Origin: Anthoceros angustus | Lineage: Eukaryota > Streptophyta > Anthocerotopsida > Anthocerotales > Anthocerotaceae | Assembly: GCA_010909165.1 (NCBI GenBank) | Contig: MU008158.1 | Span: 1,575,478 to 1,639,477 of the forward strand | Direction: 5' to 3' | Length of the DNA stretch: 64,000 nucleotides | In this document: positions 36,596 to 48,612 of the stretch, in pieces | Numbering within the stretch: position 1 is the first letter of the stretch | Layout of the letters: every line of letters starts with the position of its first letter | The notes under the pieces: model-generated | Seen by the model: the letters and a program-made list of their open reading frames with translations, nothing else | Told to the model about the DNA's origin: nothing | Database searches by the model: none | Position numbers and translations under genes: made by a program

Positions 36596-37316
36596 AGCAG
36601 TTTTACGTGTGTTCTTGTTGCCACAACTGCAGGTCCGAGAAGGGGGTTACGATCAAAAGGTCAATGAGACTGTGTCTGTGGTCGCCGCGAAAACAACAGA
36701 AATTGGACAGAAGACATGGGGCATCATGAGGGGGGTCATGGCTATGGCTTCCCAGACAGTGGAATCGTACACGAAGGATGGCAAAGTTTTTGGCAACTAC
36801 CAGGATCAAAGTTACCAGCATTACGGGGAGGAGGGTCGTTATGAGGAGATCAAAGCTGGTGCTTCCTGGGATGATTGGGACAATGACAGTAAGGATACAA
36901 GGAAGAGAGGCGAGAGTAGCTGGAATGGTTGGAATACAACGCAGGAACGTCCAGAAACGGAGGTGAGCAGTACCAGTGTCAAGGCGAGCAGCAAGTGGGA
37001 AGACAAGCAGCAGCAAGCGACTGGATTAGGCAGCACCAACGTCAAGGGCAGCGGTTCTTGGGATGACTGGGACGAGAAGCCGGTGTGGCAAAGTGCTAGT
37101 GCGACCGACTCAAGCGTTGGAACCAACACGGGGTTGAAACAGGAGGTGAAGCCGATGAACGGGAGTGGAGATTCCTGGACTGGATGGGGCGACGGAAAAC
37201 AGGACACAGATGGCACCTTCTTCACTCTGCAGGATGATACACCCAGCTCCAGGAATAAAGGATGGAACGACTGGAACGATGGGGATGTGACCTGGACGGA
37301 CTCTGGCTTCAAGTAG
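35535..37316 (+). CDS. AGD6/7-like: ARF-GAP (AGD6/AGD7 type), second copy with full 3' end
   Basis: Exons 35,535-36,355, 36,446-36,535 and 36,633-37,316. The zinc finger and Arg finger are as in the first copy. The last exon (227 residues) begins [17 protein letters not shown] and [14 protein letters not shown], the conserved plant AGD6/AGD7 region, and continues with repeated SWDDWD/GWNDWN Trp-Asp motifs to the end (FK-stop). Exon 1 lacks one G of a G-run near 36,315 relative to the first copy, which shifts the frame for its last 14 codons. It also lacks one codon near 35,917. As written it cannot be spliced into one frame; exon 1 of the first copy would restore it. Most likely one real gene. 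Confidence 0.85.
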
Positions 37317-37913
37317 TGTCAGGACTTGCATACATACGTTGTGTACCTAGTACTGGTAGTACATAGTGCTAAGCTGCAATAACATATTCCCTCTCTCCCT
37401 TGCGACCACCTCCAGTTCCCGTGGGGGATGGCCGGCTCAAGCAACACTGCCCCATTTGGCAGCCCTTCTTTTGTCAATCCGAGATGCAGAGGGACATTGC
37501 ACACCTGTTATATATGTCGTAGACTATCTACGTATGTAGATACTTCGTTGCCGACCTGTACCTACAAATGGCAAGCACGGCAGCGGCTTGACTCGGTCAA
37601 GGGCTTTTAGGTCTGCAAGTCTGTATCGTCCGTCCAGCCTTGTTCGTGTAAAAGGCAGACGAAGCGCAGGAATTGGGAAGGCTGTGAGAGTTGTGGGGAA
37701 GCCCGCCCTATCCGGCTGGGTGGAGGTGGAATGTTGCGTGGTGAGCAGTCACCTTGTTGGGAGGCTTGCCCTAAATCAGAGGGGGTCGTGCAGCATCTGC
37801 AAGGGCGGGGTCCGGATCTGGCCGGTGCGGCGTAGGTTTCTGTCGGGGTTTTGGTCTCGGAACTTGAGCCCCAGTCGTGCTCAGCCTGAACTGCGAGCTC
37901 GTCAGCCAGCAGG

Positions 37914-40218
37914 ATGGCAACAGCGTCTGGAGGACCGCCCCCGGAGCCGCCCGATTCGCCAGGGGTCACAAGAGCATCCAGCGGAGAGCACCGTACAACA
38001 AACTCCATCATCAAAAGGTCCAGAGACGACGATGGCTCAACAGGGGAGAAGAAGTGGGCAGGCTGGCCTGGTGATAATGTCTTTCGCTTGATCGTCCCTG
38101 TCTCCAAGGTTGGGAGCATAATTGGTCGCAAAGGGGAATTCGTTAAGAAGATGTGCGAGGAGACCCGAGCTCGGATTAAAATTTTGGAAGGTGTTCCTGG
38201 GACACCAGAGCGTATTGTGAGTTTGCCCTCCTGTTGTCAATTCTGCTGGTGGACTTCGTTATTGTGCCTGATAGTCTGTCTTTGGTGAGTTAGCCTTTGC
38301 ATCCGACCCACCGCTAAACCTCATCCATTCCACAACATCCGACTCCCATCTCGCCGGATCTCTAGCTCGCAACAGAACCAGACCACTCCACGCCCCTCCC
38401 CCCTCCCCCCTCTTGCTCCTGGAATTGTTGTCATATTCTGGTTTGAATACCAAGTGCTCAGAAACTGTGATCGGCAGGCAACGCATGGCCTCATTCTGGA
38501 TTGCTCGAACTTATCAGGTAATGGTGTCTGCTCGAGAAGATCCAGATGCAGCCTCGTCTCCAGCCATGGATGGACTTATGCGAGTTCATCGTCGTGTTAT
38601 TGAGGGCTCTGATCCTGATGGGGACGACGGACCTTTTGAGCGGGGTGGTGGGGCGACTGTTGCATCTCGGTTGTTGGTTGCAGCCACACAGGCCGGGAGT
38701 CTCATTGGGAGACAAGGTGCAACCATTAAGTCCATCCAGGAAAGTTCTGGTGCAAGTGTACGGGTTTTGCCTCCTGGTTCGTTCTCGCACTTGGACTTCA
38801 CTATGGTGCTTTTTATGAATGTTGTCATGGACGGGGATGGGAAGGGAACCACAGATAGGCATGGTGGAGCAGCATGTGGGTTGAGCTTTCATTTAATCAT
38901 CACATTCTTTTGACACAGTTTTTTCAATGTCGTGTAGAGGAGCTGCCTCTGTGTGCATTATCAGATGATAAGGTGGTAGAGATACAGGGAGAGGCCCGCA
39001 AGGTTCACAGGGCAGTGGAGCTTATTGTCTCACATCTTCGGAAGTTTCTTGTTGACCGCAGCGTACTCACATTGTTTGAATACAACGTAAGTTGTTGGAA
39101 GGTATTCTGAGTCGTCAGTGCTGGGGAGGAGCGAGCGTGGGTGGGTGGGAGGGGTTCTTTTTAGGTTCAGGATTAAATGAGGTCAGCCATTAGCTGACCC
39201 ACCGCTTCACTAATCAGATGGTTTGGAATTGTTCAGCGGGCTGTTGCAAATCAACCTCAGAGTCAGAGTGCACACGGTTCATGGGCACATTCTCCTGGAC
39301 ATGGTATAGGCTCGGGTGGAGGAAGTGGACTTGGCAGCTCTTCACACTATGGGTCTTCTTCTCTCCAGCATGAATCATTTTATCAATCAGCTGATCTGGT
39401 TCATGAATCATCCAATTATCATCATGGGGTTACTATGTATGGCAGAGATCCTAGTATTGGAGGACATTTGACGACTTCTGTTGCTCCACCACCGCCAGCT
39501 CCTGTACTTACGCAGGTTTGCTCTCACTCGTTTTTTTTCATGTTCGTGCGCTTTTTACAAGCTCCCGGGGCACAAGAAGTCAATCTGGTGCTTCAGTTAC
39601 GTATTGGCCCTTGCTTGTGGTAGACATACAAGCCGATACCTGAGCCTCTTACTCTCCAGCCGCGGGACTTCCAGATAACACAGCAGATGCAGATTCCGCT
39701 GTCATTCGCTGATGCCATCATAGGAACTGCTGGAGCTAATATTGGTTACGTGAGGCGCACTAGCGGAGCGACTATCACCATCCAGGAAACTAGGGGCATG
39801 CCAGGGGAGATGACAGTGGAGATACTTGGTGGAGCTACCCAAGTGCAAACTGCCCAGCAGTTGCTTCAGGTATGTGTTCTGAAGCACGTGAGCTTGGAGT
39901 ATGATGCCTGTGTAATTGATCTTGCATTGGGCGGAAATTTCGTTTGTTATACACGGGTAATTCTATGAATGGCATCGATTTTGAGAGAAAGCAAGGCTCT
40001 GCATATCAGGTTAAGAGGTCTGCATCCGCTGAGGAGACGGGTCTTGTTTTGTGCAGAACTTCATGTCAGGTGCTTCAGGCCCCCCTCCTTCATTCACCTC
40101 AGTTGATTCTGGTTTCACCTCGTTTACTCCTCAAAATTCCGTATATTCGACCTCGAATGCCAGTGGAGGGCATTCAGGTGGAGCTTATGGAGCATTCAGC
40201 AACAGTTTTGCGTACTAG
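37914..40218 (+). CDS. FLK/PEP-like: KH-domain RNA-binding protein, FLK/PEPPER family
   Basis: Six exons fit one continuous frame of about 465 residues: 37,914-38,216, 38,518-38,776, 38,938-39,086, 39,237-39,515, 39,624-39,869 and 40,057-40,218, all GT-AG. Exon 1 ends with KH1 ([20 protein letters not shown], GxxG = GRKG). Exons 2-3 carry KH2 ([15 protein letters not shown]) and the conserved [11 protein letters not shown] segment. Exon 4 is a Ser/Gly/His/Pro-rich linker. Exon 5 holds KH3 ([21 protein letters not shown]). Exon 6 is a Gly/Ser/Tyr tail ending FAY. In Arabidopsis FLK and PEPPER act on FLC transcript processing and flowering; in a seed-free plant the target would differ. No frameshift needed. 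The exact start of exon 5 (39,624 or 39,633) is uncertain. Confidence 0.9.
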
Positions 40219-40738
40219 GTCAAGCTGATTTGCTGTCATGTGCAGAATAGAAGTGTTCTGCTTTGTAAACTGTGCAGTTCCCCTTATTTATGGGAAGTTT
40301 TGACAGGCGTCCGTGGGGTCCGTGCAAGAGATACACGGATGCGAGCGGAATTTTAGGATCATGGATCGCAGCGGGATAATTTTCTCGGTTAAAGAACCGG
40401 TTTCTAATATGTTACCAGTTTGTAATGTTGCAGGGTTCACCCCAATTGTTTCGGGATCTTTATCTTCACACATGGCACAACTTTCAATCAATCATGAACC
40501 TGAAAGAACAGAGCACACCCCAATCGTGGCTCGCGAGGATAGGGAGCTTTATAACTTGAGTCATGATACAAATTTCTCAAGAGGATGGGAACGGGCCTTG
40601 GCGGACGGACGCTCTGGAAATGGGTTTTTTGACTCGGGAGCACGGAGATTGTAGGTGCCATGAAGGAGGTGGACGGAGAATGGATGGTCGTCGAGTACAT
40701 TTTGTCTCCGCATTCGAAGACTCAACCTTGGAACACGC

Positions 40739-40800
40739 ACATCGAGACCACCAAAGACAGATGTACATCGAGACCACCATAGACAGATGCACATCGAGAC
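40739..40800 (+). repeat. 26-bp tandem repeat, 2.4 copies
   Basis: ACATCGAGACCACCAAAGAC and its following AGATGY repeat at 40,739, 40,765 and, partly, 40,791. Confidence 0.75.
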
Positions 40801-42457
40801 TGAAGCCATCCGTGTGACCACCAATGCCTTTTGTGTAAAGCTATTTGTGGGAGGAGGCTGGGAGTTTCGGAAGACTATTGTACACGGCAAATGGGAGGAT
40901 ATCATTCATCACTAAGTTTACATGGCGTTTTGGTTCTCAAGATATGAATGCAATGTGATGAGTGAACGATTTCTTTGGGCTTAGCAATTGATGTAAGGAC
41001 TTTAAAGTTTGTGGGCTTAGGGGCTGTGGGCTTCCTGTCTAGAATGGACTATTTAGTGATGTATCTCTCCTAAGTTGGCTATGGTGTAATAAGGGGATTG
41101 CGATATAGGGTCATCCATTAATGTCTTCACGTGATATGCCCATAGGCATGGACATGCTTGGTGACCACTAATGTCTTCTTGTGGTGTGGCCCATAGGCAT
41201 GGGCCATATCAGCTGGTAGACACGCCAGGTACCAGCTATTCCGTAAAGTTCATTGTACATAGCTACCTGCCTAATTTTGGATTCGATTCAATTCGAAAGT
41301 GGTGATCTCACGCTAATAACTCCCCAACTGGAGTCTAGCGTGCCCTAACTCTGGGACGACATCATTTAACCATGCCCGTTTGCCTTATCTTAAACCCGTT
41401 TACTGATCTATCGTTCTTTCCAACTGCCGTTTCCCTGAGCCAGCAAATCCGTCCCGCTCCATGCCATTCCATGGTAATCACTGTGTGATGACAAGGGTCA
41501 AGCGCTAAGTGGATTGAACTTGGCCTGGTCCTTCCAAGGTCCAGCGTCTCTCGTGGGAGCTTGTGTCGCATTGGCAGGCACCTGTGCCTGGTACGGGCCT
41601 ATTGGAAAAGGGCAGAGCATGCAGTGGCGGGGTGGATGAGAGGGGGTGGTGGGGAAGGGTTACCTCACTCACAGGCGGTTCGATGTTCGATGTTACCATG
41701 ATGTCCCGGTGGCAAGCTGCGAGTCCTCGTATGAGCAGGCTGGTCTGCTGAGTAACTGAGCTGGTGATGCTCTGAGAGGAGCTTGCCCTGAACTGCAGCT
41801 CACTCATAGCTTGATGCTGACCTTGTTGAAGCTTGCACATAGGAGTGTTGCTGGTGATTTTCCGGAGGTCTGGACTCTGCTATTTCTGCCAGTTGGTAGA
41901 TGAACTTAACTGGACCTCTCGTACATTATGCAGACTAGGGACGGGATGCTGGCAGGCAGATTACCTCCACTCTGGTTTTCCTCATCAAATGCGCAGCTTA
42001 TCGGAGAGGGAAGTCAGCTGGCTAGTGGCAGTTCCGCCGTTGCCATCGTTGCAGAATCCAGTGGTACATGCCGAGGCCGGGGGATGGCGTGGCGTGTGTA
42101 TGGAAATGTGTCAGCAACTGGCCTGAGTGGGAATGCTGCCTGTGATGTTGTGGCTGGCTAGTTGCACATGTGAATGGATGCCCGGCCTGCCCAGGAGAAA
42201 CAGAAAGAAGGGCCTAGACCTCCTTGTAGGAACACTATTGCCAGTGTCGTCAACCCCTTTTGGACATGGCCAAAGTGAAAGTTAGCCTTTGTGAGAAACT
42301 TTCCAATTGAGTGTGGAGAACCCTCGTGCAGCTGAGTGAAGAGCATTGACGTGGGAAGTGCTACAGAGCCTTATTGGGCATTGTGTCCACTGTCACGGAG
42401 TGAAAACGAGCCATTCAGCAGAGCAAACCTGAATGACATAATAAAAAAAGGGAACAC
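40801..42457. other. Intergenic, nothing recognised
   Basis: No coherent coding text. A CACTAATGTCTTC...GCCCATAGGCATG unit is imperfectly doubled at 41,118-41,210. Short unmatched frames only. Confidence 0.4.
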
Positions 42458-42640
42458 CATCTGGTCAGTGTAATGTTTTGGAGCACCTCTGGCGTTGTAC
42501 TTCTGCCAGTCAATCCGCACGGTGTTGGTTTTCTCATCAATGTGGATAGTTTTGGAAGGTCTTGCTGACGGTCTTAGCCTCAGAAACACTTTGATCCGGC
42601 AATTCGGCACCGTAAGGTTCGACATCTTGAGGAACGGCAT
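42458..42640 (-). pseudogene. Lone first exon of a kinesin motor, kinesin-9-like
   Basis: Minus-strand exon of 61 codons from ATG 42,640, ending at a good donor (ATG|GTGTTC) at 42,457. CRIKVFLRLRPSARP matches the opening strand of a kinesin motor domain, and TNTVRIDWQKYNARG plus HYTDQM fit the following segment of the kinesin-9 (KIF6/KIF9) type. Kinesin-9 proteins move in flagella, so they occur in plants with swimming sperm. No P-loop (GQTGSGKT) or later motor motif is found further down the minus strand to 40,800. Orphan exon or gene cut by rearrangement. Subfamily is tentative. Confidence 0.5.
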
Positions 42641-42919
42641 TTTGAATCTTTAGAGCGATTCCTTGGAGTAGCTCTGCTGGAATCAACCCCTACAAACAAT
42701 GCTGTCGAAGAAATAAGTGATGCGAGGTAGGTATGTACCAGTCTGTAAACTTTCACTGCCAAGCTACCGCTACATAATATGAAATGATCGCGCCACTATT
42801 GGGGCCACTAATGAGACACATTAACCCGTATTTGCAGTGGAGCGATAAAAGCTCTCTTTATCTACTCTCGTCCTTTGGGGCACGACTTGAGCGACGCCTG
42901 AGCATCTGAGCCCCGAGCC

Positions 42920-43705
42920 ATGGCGGCGTGCGTATCGGGAACATGGACCGCCCGAGGAGCAGCGCCCGTTGCCTCGCCGTGCCCTTTGGAAGTCGGTGCC
43001 AGCATGTCGCCAGCCGTTGCTTCAGCCAGGCCATGCCGTCCGGGCGCAGCGTCACCGCCTCTCTCCTGCGCAACATCCAGCTCCGTCTTGCGCTTGCGAT
43101 CCGCTCTGCTCGGATCCCGGGAGGCCCTTTCCCGCCCTTCCTATAGGCCGGGAGCGAGGCAAACCTCCGCGCCGGCTGTTAGGGCGGCCAAGCTCACGGG
43201 AGAAGACCCCGAGTGGTCGGACGACGACTACATTGTGCTAGGCGTGGCGCATTGCTTTGTCAAGGATGAGGGGGGCAAGCTCAAGGACAAGTTCGTGGTG
43301 GAGGCCATCCCGGCCGGAGGTCTGGAGTGTATGGACAACGGCGGTGCCACTTGCTACAAGCACGCCACGGCCACCACCCTAGGAGTGGCTCTGAAGCAGG
43401 ATGTGAGCCTCCTTCCCAAGGAGTTTGCCGGCACTCAGTTCTGCGACGATTTCGACTTCCGAACCAAATGCGCATCTCGCACGTGGAAGCGGGAGCACCC
43501 GCAGGCGCACTTGCTCAACCTGGTGCCGAAGAATGGTGTGCGCTCAGACTTCAACTTCTCCCTCGCCGACAAGCGGGTGCTCAACATGGAGAACGTTGTG
43601 AATGACAGCGACAACATCAAGCAGGATATGAGCATCGACGTCTACGGCAGAACACAGGAAGGAGAGGAAATGCAAGAGGAGATCGCCAAGTTGTACAGCG
43701 TTTGA
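42920..43705 (+). CDS. Probable plastid protein of unknown function
   Basis: Single-exon frame of 261 residues. The first ~90 residues are rich in Ser, Ala, Arg and Pro and poor in acids, the look of a chloroplast transit peptide. From about residue 92 it is acidic and well structured (GEDPEWSDDDYIVLGVAHCF, then a VVEAIPAGGLECM segment). Conserved-looking Cys residues occur in AHCF, LECMDNGGATCY, TQFCDDF and TKCASR. The C-terminal part has a basic RTWKREHPQAHLL and an acidic end (EGEEMQEEIAKLYSV). I take it for a plant-wide plastid protein but cannot name the family. Intact, with no indels, unlike its surroundings. Confidence 0.7.
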   Translation: MAACVSGTWTARGAAPVASPCPLEVGASMSPAVASARPCRPGAASPPLSCATSSSVLRLRSALLGSREALSRPSYRPGARQTSAPAVRAAKLTGEDPEWSDDDYIVLGVAHCFVKDEGGKLKDKFVVEAIPAGGLECMDNGGATCYKHATATTLGVALKQDVSLLPKEFAGTQFCDDFDFRTKCASRTWKREHPQAHLLNLVPKNGVRSDFNFSLADKRVLNMENVVNDSDNIKQDMSIDVYGRTQEGEEMQEEIAKLYSV

Positions 43706-43759
43706 GATCATCCACAGGCTTTCACGGATTTCTAACCAATTTTGAAGTTGTGTCTGCAA

Positions 43760-45526
43760 CTCATTGTGTTAGCTTTGTAAGTTTATCTAGCTAGAGCTTC
43801 TGAGGTTTCACTACATCTCTAGGAATGGTCGGCTGACTGCTGTAGAAAAGTGTTTCGTCATTCTTGTGGCTTGAGACTGAGGGGCCTTTTCTCTGTACTT
43901 CCAAGACATTCTCACCCCTTTGCCACTTAGCCGAGGCGCCTCAGCTAGCGCTTTGGATATTTCGATTCTTTCGGATAACATTTGCCTGATCTTTCCGCTC
44001 CGTATCCGTCACCGTCGTTTGGAGGCACATGGCCGGAAATCCTGCTGGCTTGTGTCTGCTTGACACTTGTTATGTCGTCGAAATATCTTGACAAATGTAT
44101 CTGTGAAGATAAGCCACTATGTATCTCGCATCCTGGCATTATCCAAACCCAAGCAGCTTGAGTTCACCTACCTGGGTGGTAACATTTGGTACTGGTAGGT
44201 GTGTAGAGAAATTTGAAGTTGAGATTTTTGAGTTTGCATTTTCGGCTAGAAATGTGGGACACCTGGTGCCGTGCCGAACGTAAACTTCGGCTACCTTCCC
44301 CACGAGCCGATTATTACGACCTAGGTGCTTTGATCTTGTTGAAGGCTTCTCTGACAACGTTTTTCTCGAGTAGGTGTCTGATTTATGGTTACAATGTTGT
44401 GGAACATCCTTCACGGACCAGGAGGAACAGTTCACCTTGGACTCCTCAGAGTGCGCATGCGCTGCCACGGCCACAGCATACCCGCGATTCACCTTGTCGT
44501 GAAACAAATCCTCCACCAAACCGCGTTCTTTTCATGTCTTTTCCGGATCTTCCTGAAGTAGCAAACCTCTCGTGTTCCTTGCGAAGCCGGTTCGGCAGAA
44601 CCATGAAGTAACCCATTCCGTAAACAAATGGTCGGCGTCTTTAACCCTTTGTCCACTGACGCCGTTTTGCGGCAAGGATCTCACCATACACTCCACTGGT
44701 TGGCCATAAATTGGACTGAAGCTGCAGCTGGACTGGTGAAAACGCTGCCAAAGCTCGTATCATGCATCAACCGCACAACAAATCCCCACACTAGCGGTTT
44801 GTCGCCACTTTGCAGTCAAATCCCAAACCCAGCCTTGATTCCCGAGGTCGACCATCACACAGTGCTAAAACCATCTTACCTGGACACCAGTTCAGGAACA
44901 AGGCCAGCATCAAGCAGCTTCGAGTTCTGCAGTCCTCGCTGCCAGGTGGTCCGCGCTGTGAGTACAGGTTCAGAATCTCCAAATTAGGGCACGCAACGCA
45001 CGTTCTTCTAACCACGGAGGTTCACCGCTGAGGTAACTGTGGTTCACGGTAGCAGGAACAAATGCCTTCCGGAACTGCCTACAGGTCAGTCCGGAGCTCC
45101 GGTGATCTCTCCACCGGCGGCTGACAACGGCCTGCCGGCAGGTGCCCATGTTTCAAGCTGAGGTTGAACTGGAATAGATTGACAGTCATTCCTTTGCGGA
45201 GTTGTTTGGATCAGGGTACATTTATGTCCGCTTGGCGAATGGATCGGTTGCTTTAGTGGGTATCATCAGGTCACTCCACAATCAGGGAAAATGACATCTG
45301 GTTCCGGAGACACCGAAATCCTTCATCTCAGATCTTTCTTGTTGTGAGATGTCGTAGCGGCCAGTAGTGCCAGCAGATTGAGGATCAAAATTAGCTATAT
45401 GGAAGCTCGCGCCTGCAGTCAACTGCGAGCCTGCTGTGATACCCGCTGGTGAGTGTGGTCGGATCTGTTCGAACGGAACTCAGTTGGAGCTTTGACCACC
45501 CGCGTTCGAGCTATCTGCAATGAACT
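43760..45526. other. Intergenic and RELCH promoter
   Basis: No gene recognised in 43,760-45,290. The RELCH leader begins within 45,299-45,526, the part included in the first tandem duplication. Confidence 0.4.
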
Positions 45527-48500
45527 ATGGATTCCACCGACATTCAGAGTTTCGTCAGCGATATTGTAGATTTTTTGATCGAGAGAAATTATCTCCTCAC
45601 TGCTTTCGAACTGCTTCATGAGCTGCTGGAAGATGGTCAAGATGCTATCGCTTCTAAGCTCAAGCGCTTTTTTAGTGATCCAGAAAGATTCCCTCCTGAT
45701 CAGTTGCTTGAGATGCAGAGCTTACCAGGTAACTCGTTGATGCAATCACACCTTCTGATACCGGATTACGTAACTTATTTCCTTAGCTATGGGTGGAGTT
45801 TAAGTTGGATACGGTTGGCATGTGGACAGCTCTGGACACACAGATGCTGTATGATGCGAAGGAGGCAGCCCTGGAGCGGGCTGCTGTATCTGACTATGAA
45901 CTGCGCCTTGCACGAGAAGATCTTAGAAGCCTACAGGATAAATTGGAGAAGCAGGCAGAAACATTGTCGATCTGCTCAACTCCCAGTGAGCTCGTCTCTT
46001 GCAATGTTTTCAGTATTATTGTCTTGAATTTTGTTGAAAAGTCTGAACTTCCACCTGCATGGCCCAAAGTCTAGTAACTGGGTAGCTGTGATGATTAGGT
46101 TTAGTCTTACCGTCTTCTATCCTGGTTTGCAGAATCTGCGTCTGCAACTATAGCAGAAGCTGTGAACAACACAAACAGCCTGATTCTGCCAGGTCCACTT
46201 TTGGACAACGAAAGGAGGGATCTGAATTGCGCAGTTATGAGTATCTTGTAACCTGTGGTTACAAGGTCACAGCAATGACATTTCTGGAAGAGGTACTAGC
46301 CTGTTGCAACAATTGTAAGCAGATTTGCTTGCTCCCAGCAACTTTTAAAACTGTGTGTGGCTATGAACAGGTTGAAGATCAAGATCTTGATGCATGGCAG
46401 AATCAGGTTGCGCATGTGCCTGATGCACTCCGATATTGCAGTTCCTAAGTACTAGCACTGATCAGATTGAGGTATACTGTCACTGTTTTCAGTCTCATGT
46501 GCCCCTAGTCTGGCTTGAACTGTTATGCATTTGCTCATCAGCGTTCGACATGGAGTTCATTTTCTGTTCTAGAGAGGCGCTGTCTTGGAAGCATGTTCTG
46601 TAACGCACCCACTGCTGTGTAACTTCCGATGTTGGGCTCTGCAGAAAATGGGATTACTGCAGGAGCAAAACTCACTTTTGTCTTCAGGAAAGGAGGTTTT
46701 AGAGAAGCAGATGTCCTCTTTGAGTAAGCAGCTGGAAGCTTCAAAGAAAGAGGCGAAGGGAAAGAGCAGCAGGCGAAGGAGAAAGATCAGCAGGCAAGGA
46801 ACTGAGTTGTGTCAGTGTGTCGTTACAAGTTGTAATGCAGTGACTCATCAGGTGTCTTTCTTACGCAGATACTGCACCTAACGGACTCTTTAGAACGTGC
46901 TATTCATGAAGTAAATGATCTCAGACTGGAAGTTACATCACTGAAGCTTGATCTTGGTTCCGGAACACCAAACCTTCATCTCAGATCTTTCTTTGTTCAG
47001 AGATGTCAGCGGCCAGTAGACAGCAGATTGAGGATCAAAATTCACCTATATGGAAGCTCGCGCCTGCAGTCAACTGCGAGCCTGCTGTGATACCGCGCTG
47101 GTGAGTGGTCGGATCTGTTCGAACTGAAGACTCAGTTGGAGTTTTGACCACCGCGTTCGAGCTATCTGCAATGAACTATGGATTCCACTCGACACAAGTT
47201 TTCAGCGATATTGTCCAGACTTTTTGATCGAGAGAAATTATCTCCTCACTGCTTTCGAACTGCTTCATGAGCTGCTGGAAGATGGTCAAGATGCTATCGC
47301 TTCTAAGCTCAAGCGCTTTTTAGTGATCCAGAAAGATTCCTCCTGATCAGTTGCTTGAGATGCAGAGCTTACCAGGTAACTCGTTGATGCAATCACACCT
47401 TCTGATACCGGATTACGTAACTTATTTCCTTAGCTATGGGTGGAGTTTAAGTTGGATACGGTTGGCATGTGGACAGCTCTGGACACACAGATGCTGTATG
47501 ATGCGAAGGAGGCAGCCTGGAGCGGGCTGCTGTATCTGACTATGAACTGCGCCTTGCACGAGAAGATCTTGAAGCCTACAGGATAAATTGAGAAGCAGGC
47601 AGAAACATTGTCGATCTGCTCAACTCCCAGTGAGCTCGTCTCTTGCAATGTTTTCAGTATTATTGTCTTGAATTTTGTTGAAAAGTCTGAACTTCCACCT
47701 GCATGGCCCAAAGTCTAGTAACTGGGTAGCTGTGATGATTAGGTTTAGTCTTACCGTCTTCTATCCTGGTTTGCAGAATCTGCGTCTGCAACTATAGCAG
47801 AAGCTGTGAACAACACAAACAGCCTGATTCTGCCAGGTCCACTTTTGGACAACGAAAGGAGGGATCTGAATTGCGCAGTTAAGGAGTATCTTGTAACCTG
47901 TGGTTACAAGGTCACAGCAATGACATTTCTGGAAGAGGTACTAGCCTGTTGCAACAATTGTAAGCAGATTTGCTTGCTCCCAGCAACTTTTAAAACTGTG
48001 TGTGGCTATGAACAGGTTGAAGATCAAGATCTTGATGCATGGCAGAATCAGGTTGCGCATGTGCCTGATGCACTCCGAAGATATTACTTGCAGTTCCTAA
48101 GTACTAGCACTGATCAGATTGAGGTATACTGTCACTGTTTTCAGTCTCATGTGCCCCTAGTCTGGCTTGAACTGTTATGCATTTGCTCATCAGCGTTCCG
48201 ACATGGAGTTCATTTTCTGTTCTAGAGAGGCGCTGTCTTGGAAGCATGTTCTGTAACGCACCCACTGCTGTGTAACTTCCGATGTTGGGCTCTGCAGAAA
48301 ATGGGATTACTGCAGGAGCAAAACTCACTTTTGTCTTCGGGAAAGGAGGTTTTAGAGAAGCAGATGTCCTCTTTGAGTAAGCAGCTGGAAGCTTCAAAGA
48401 AAGAGGCGAAAGGGAAAGAGCAGCAGGCGAAGGAGAAAGATCAGCAGGCAAGGAACTGAGTTGTGTCAGTGTGTCGTTACAAGTTGTAATGCAGTGACTC

Positions 48501-48612
48501 ATCAGGTGTCTTTCTTACGCAGATACTGCACCTAACGGACTCTTTAGAACGTGCTATTCATGAAGTAAATGATCTCAGACTGGAAGTTACATCACTGAAG
48601 CTTGATCTTGAA
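45299..48612 (+). repeat. Direct tandem duplication, 1.66-kb unit (RELCH 5' part)
   Basis: 45,299-46,955 and 46,956-48,612 are head-to-tail copies holding the leader and exons 1-6. The join is at CTTGATCTTG|GTTCCGG. The first copy has a good exon 1 but a broken exon 3 (GTTATGAG against GTTAAGGAG) and exon 4. The second has a broken exon 1 but good exons 3-5. Differences are nearly all small indels. Confidence 0.9.
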
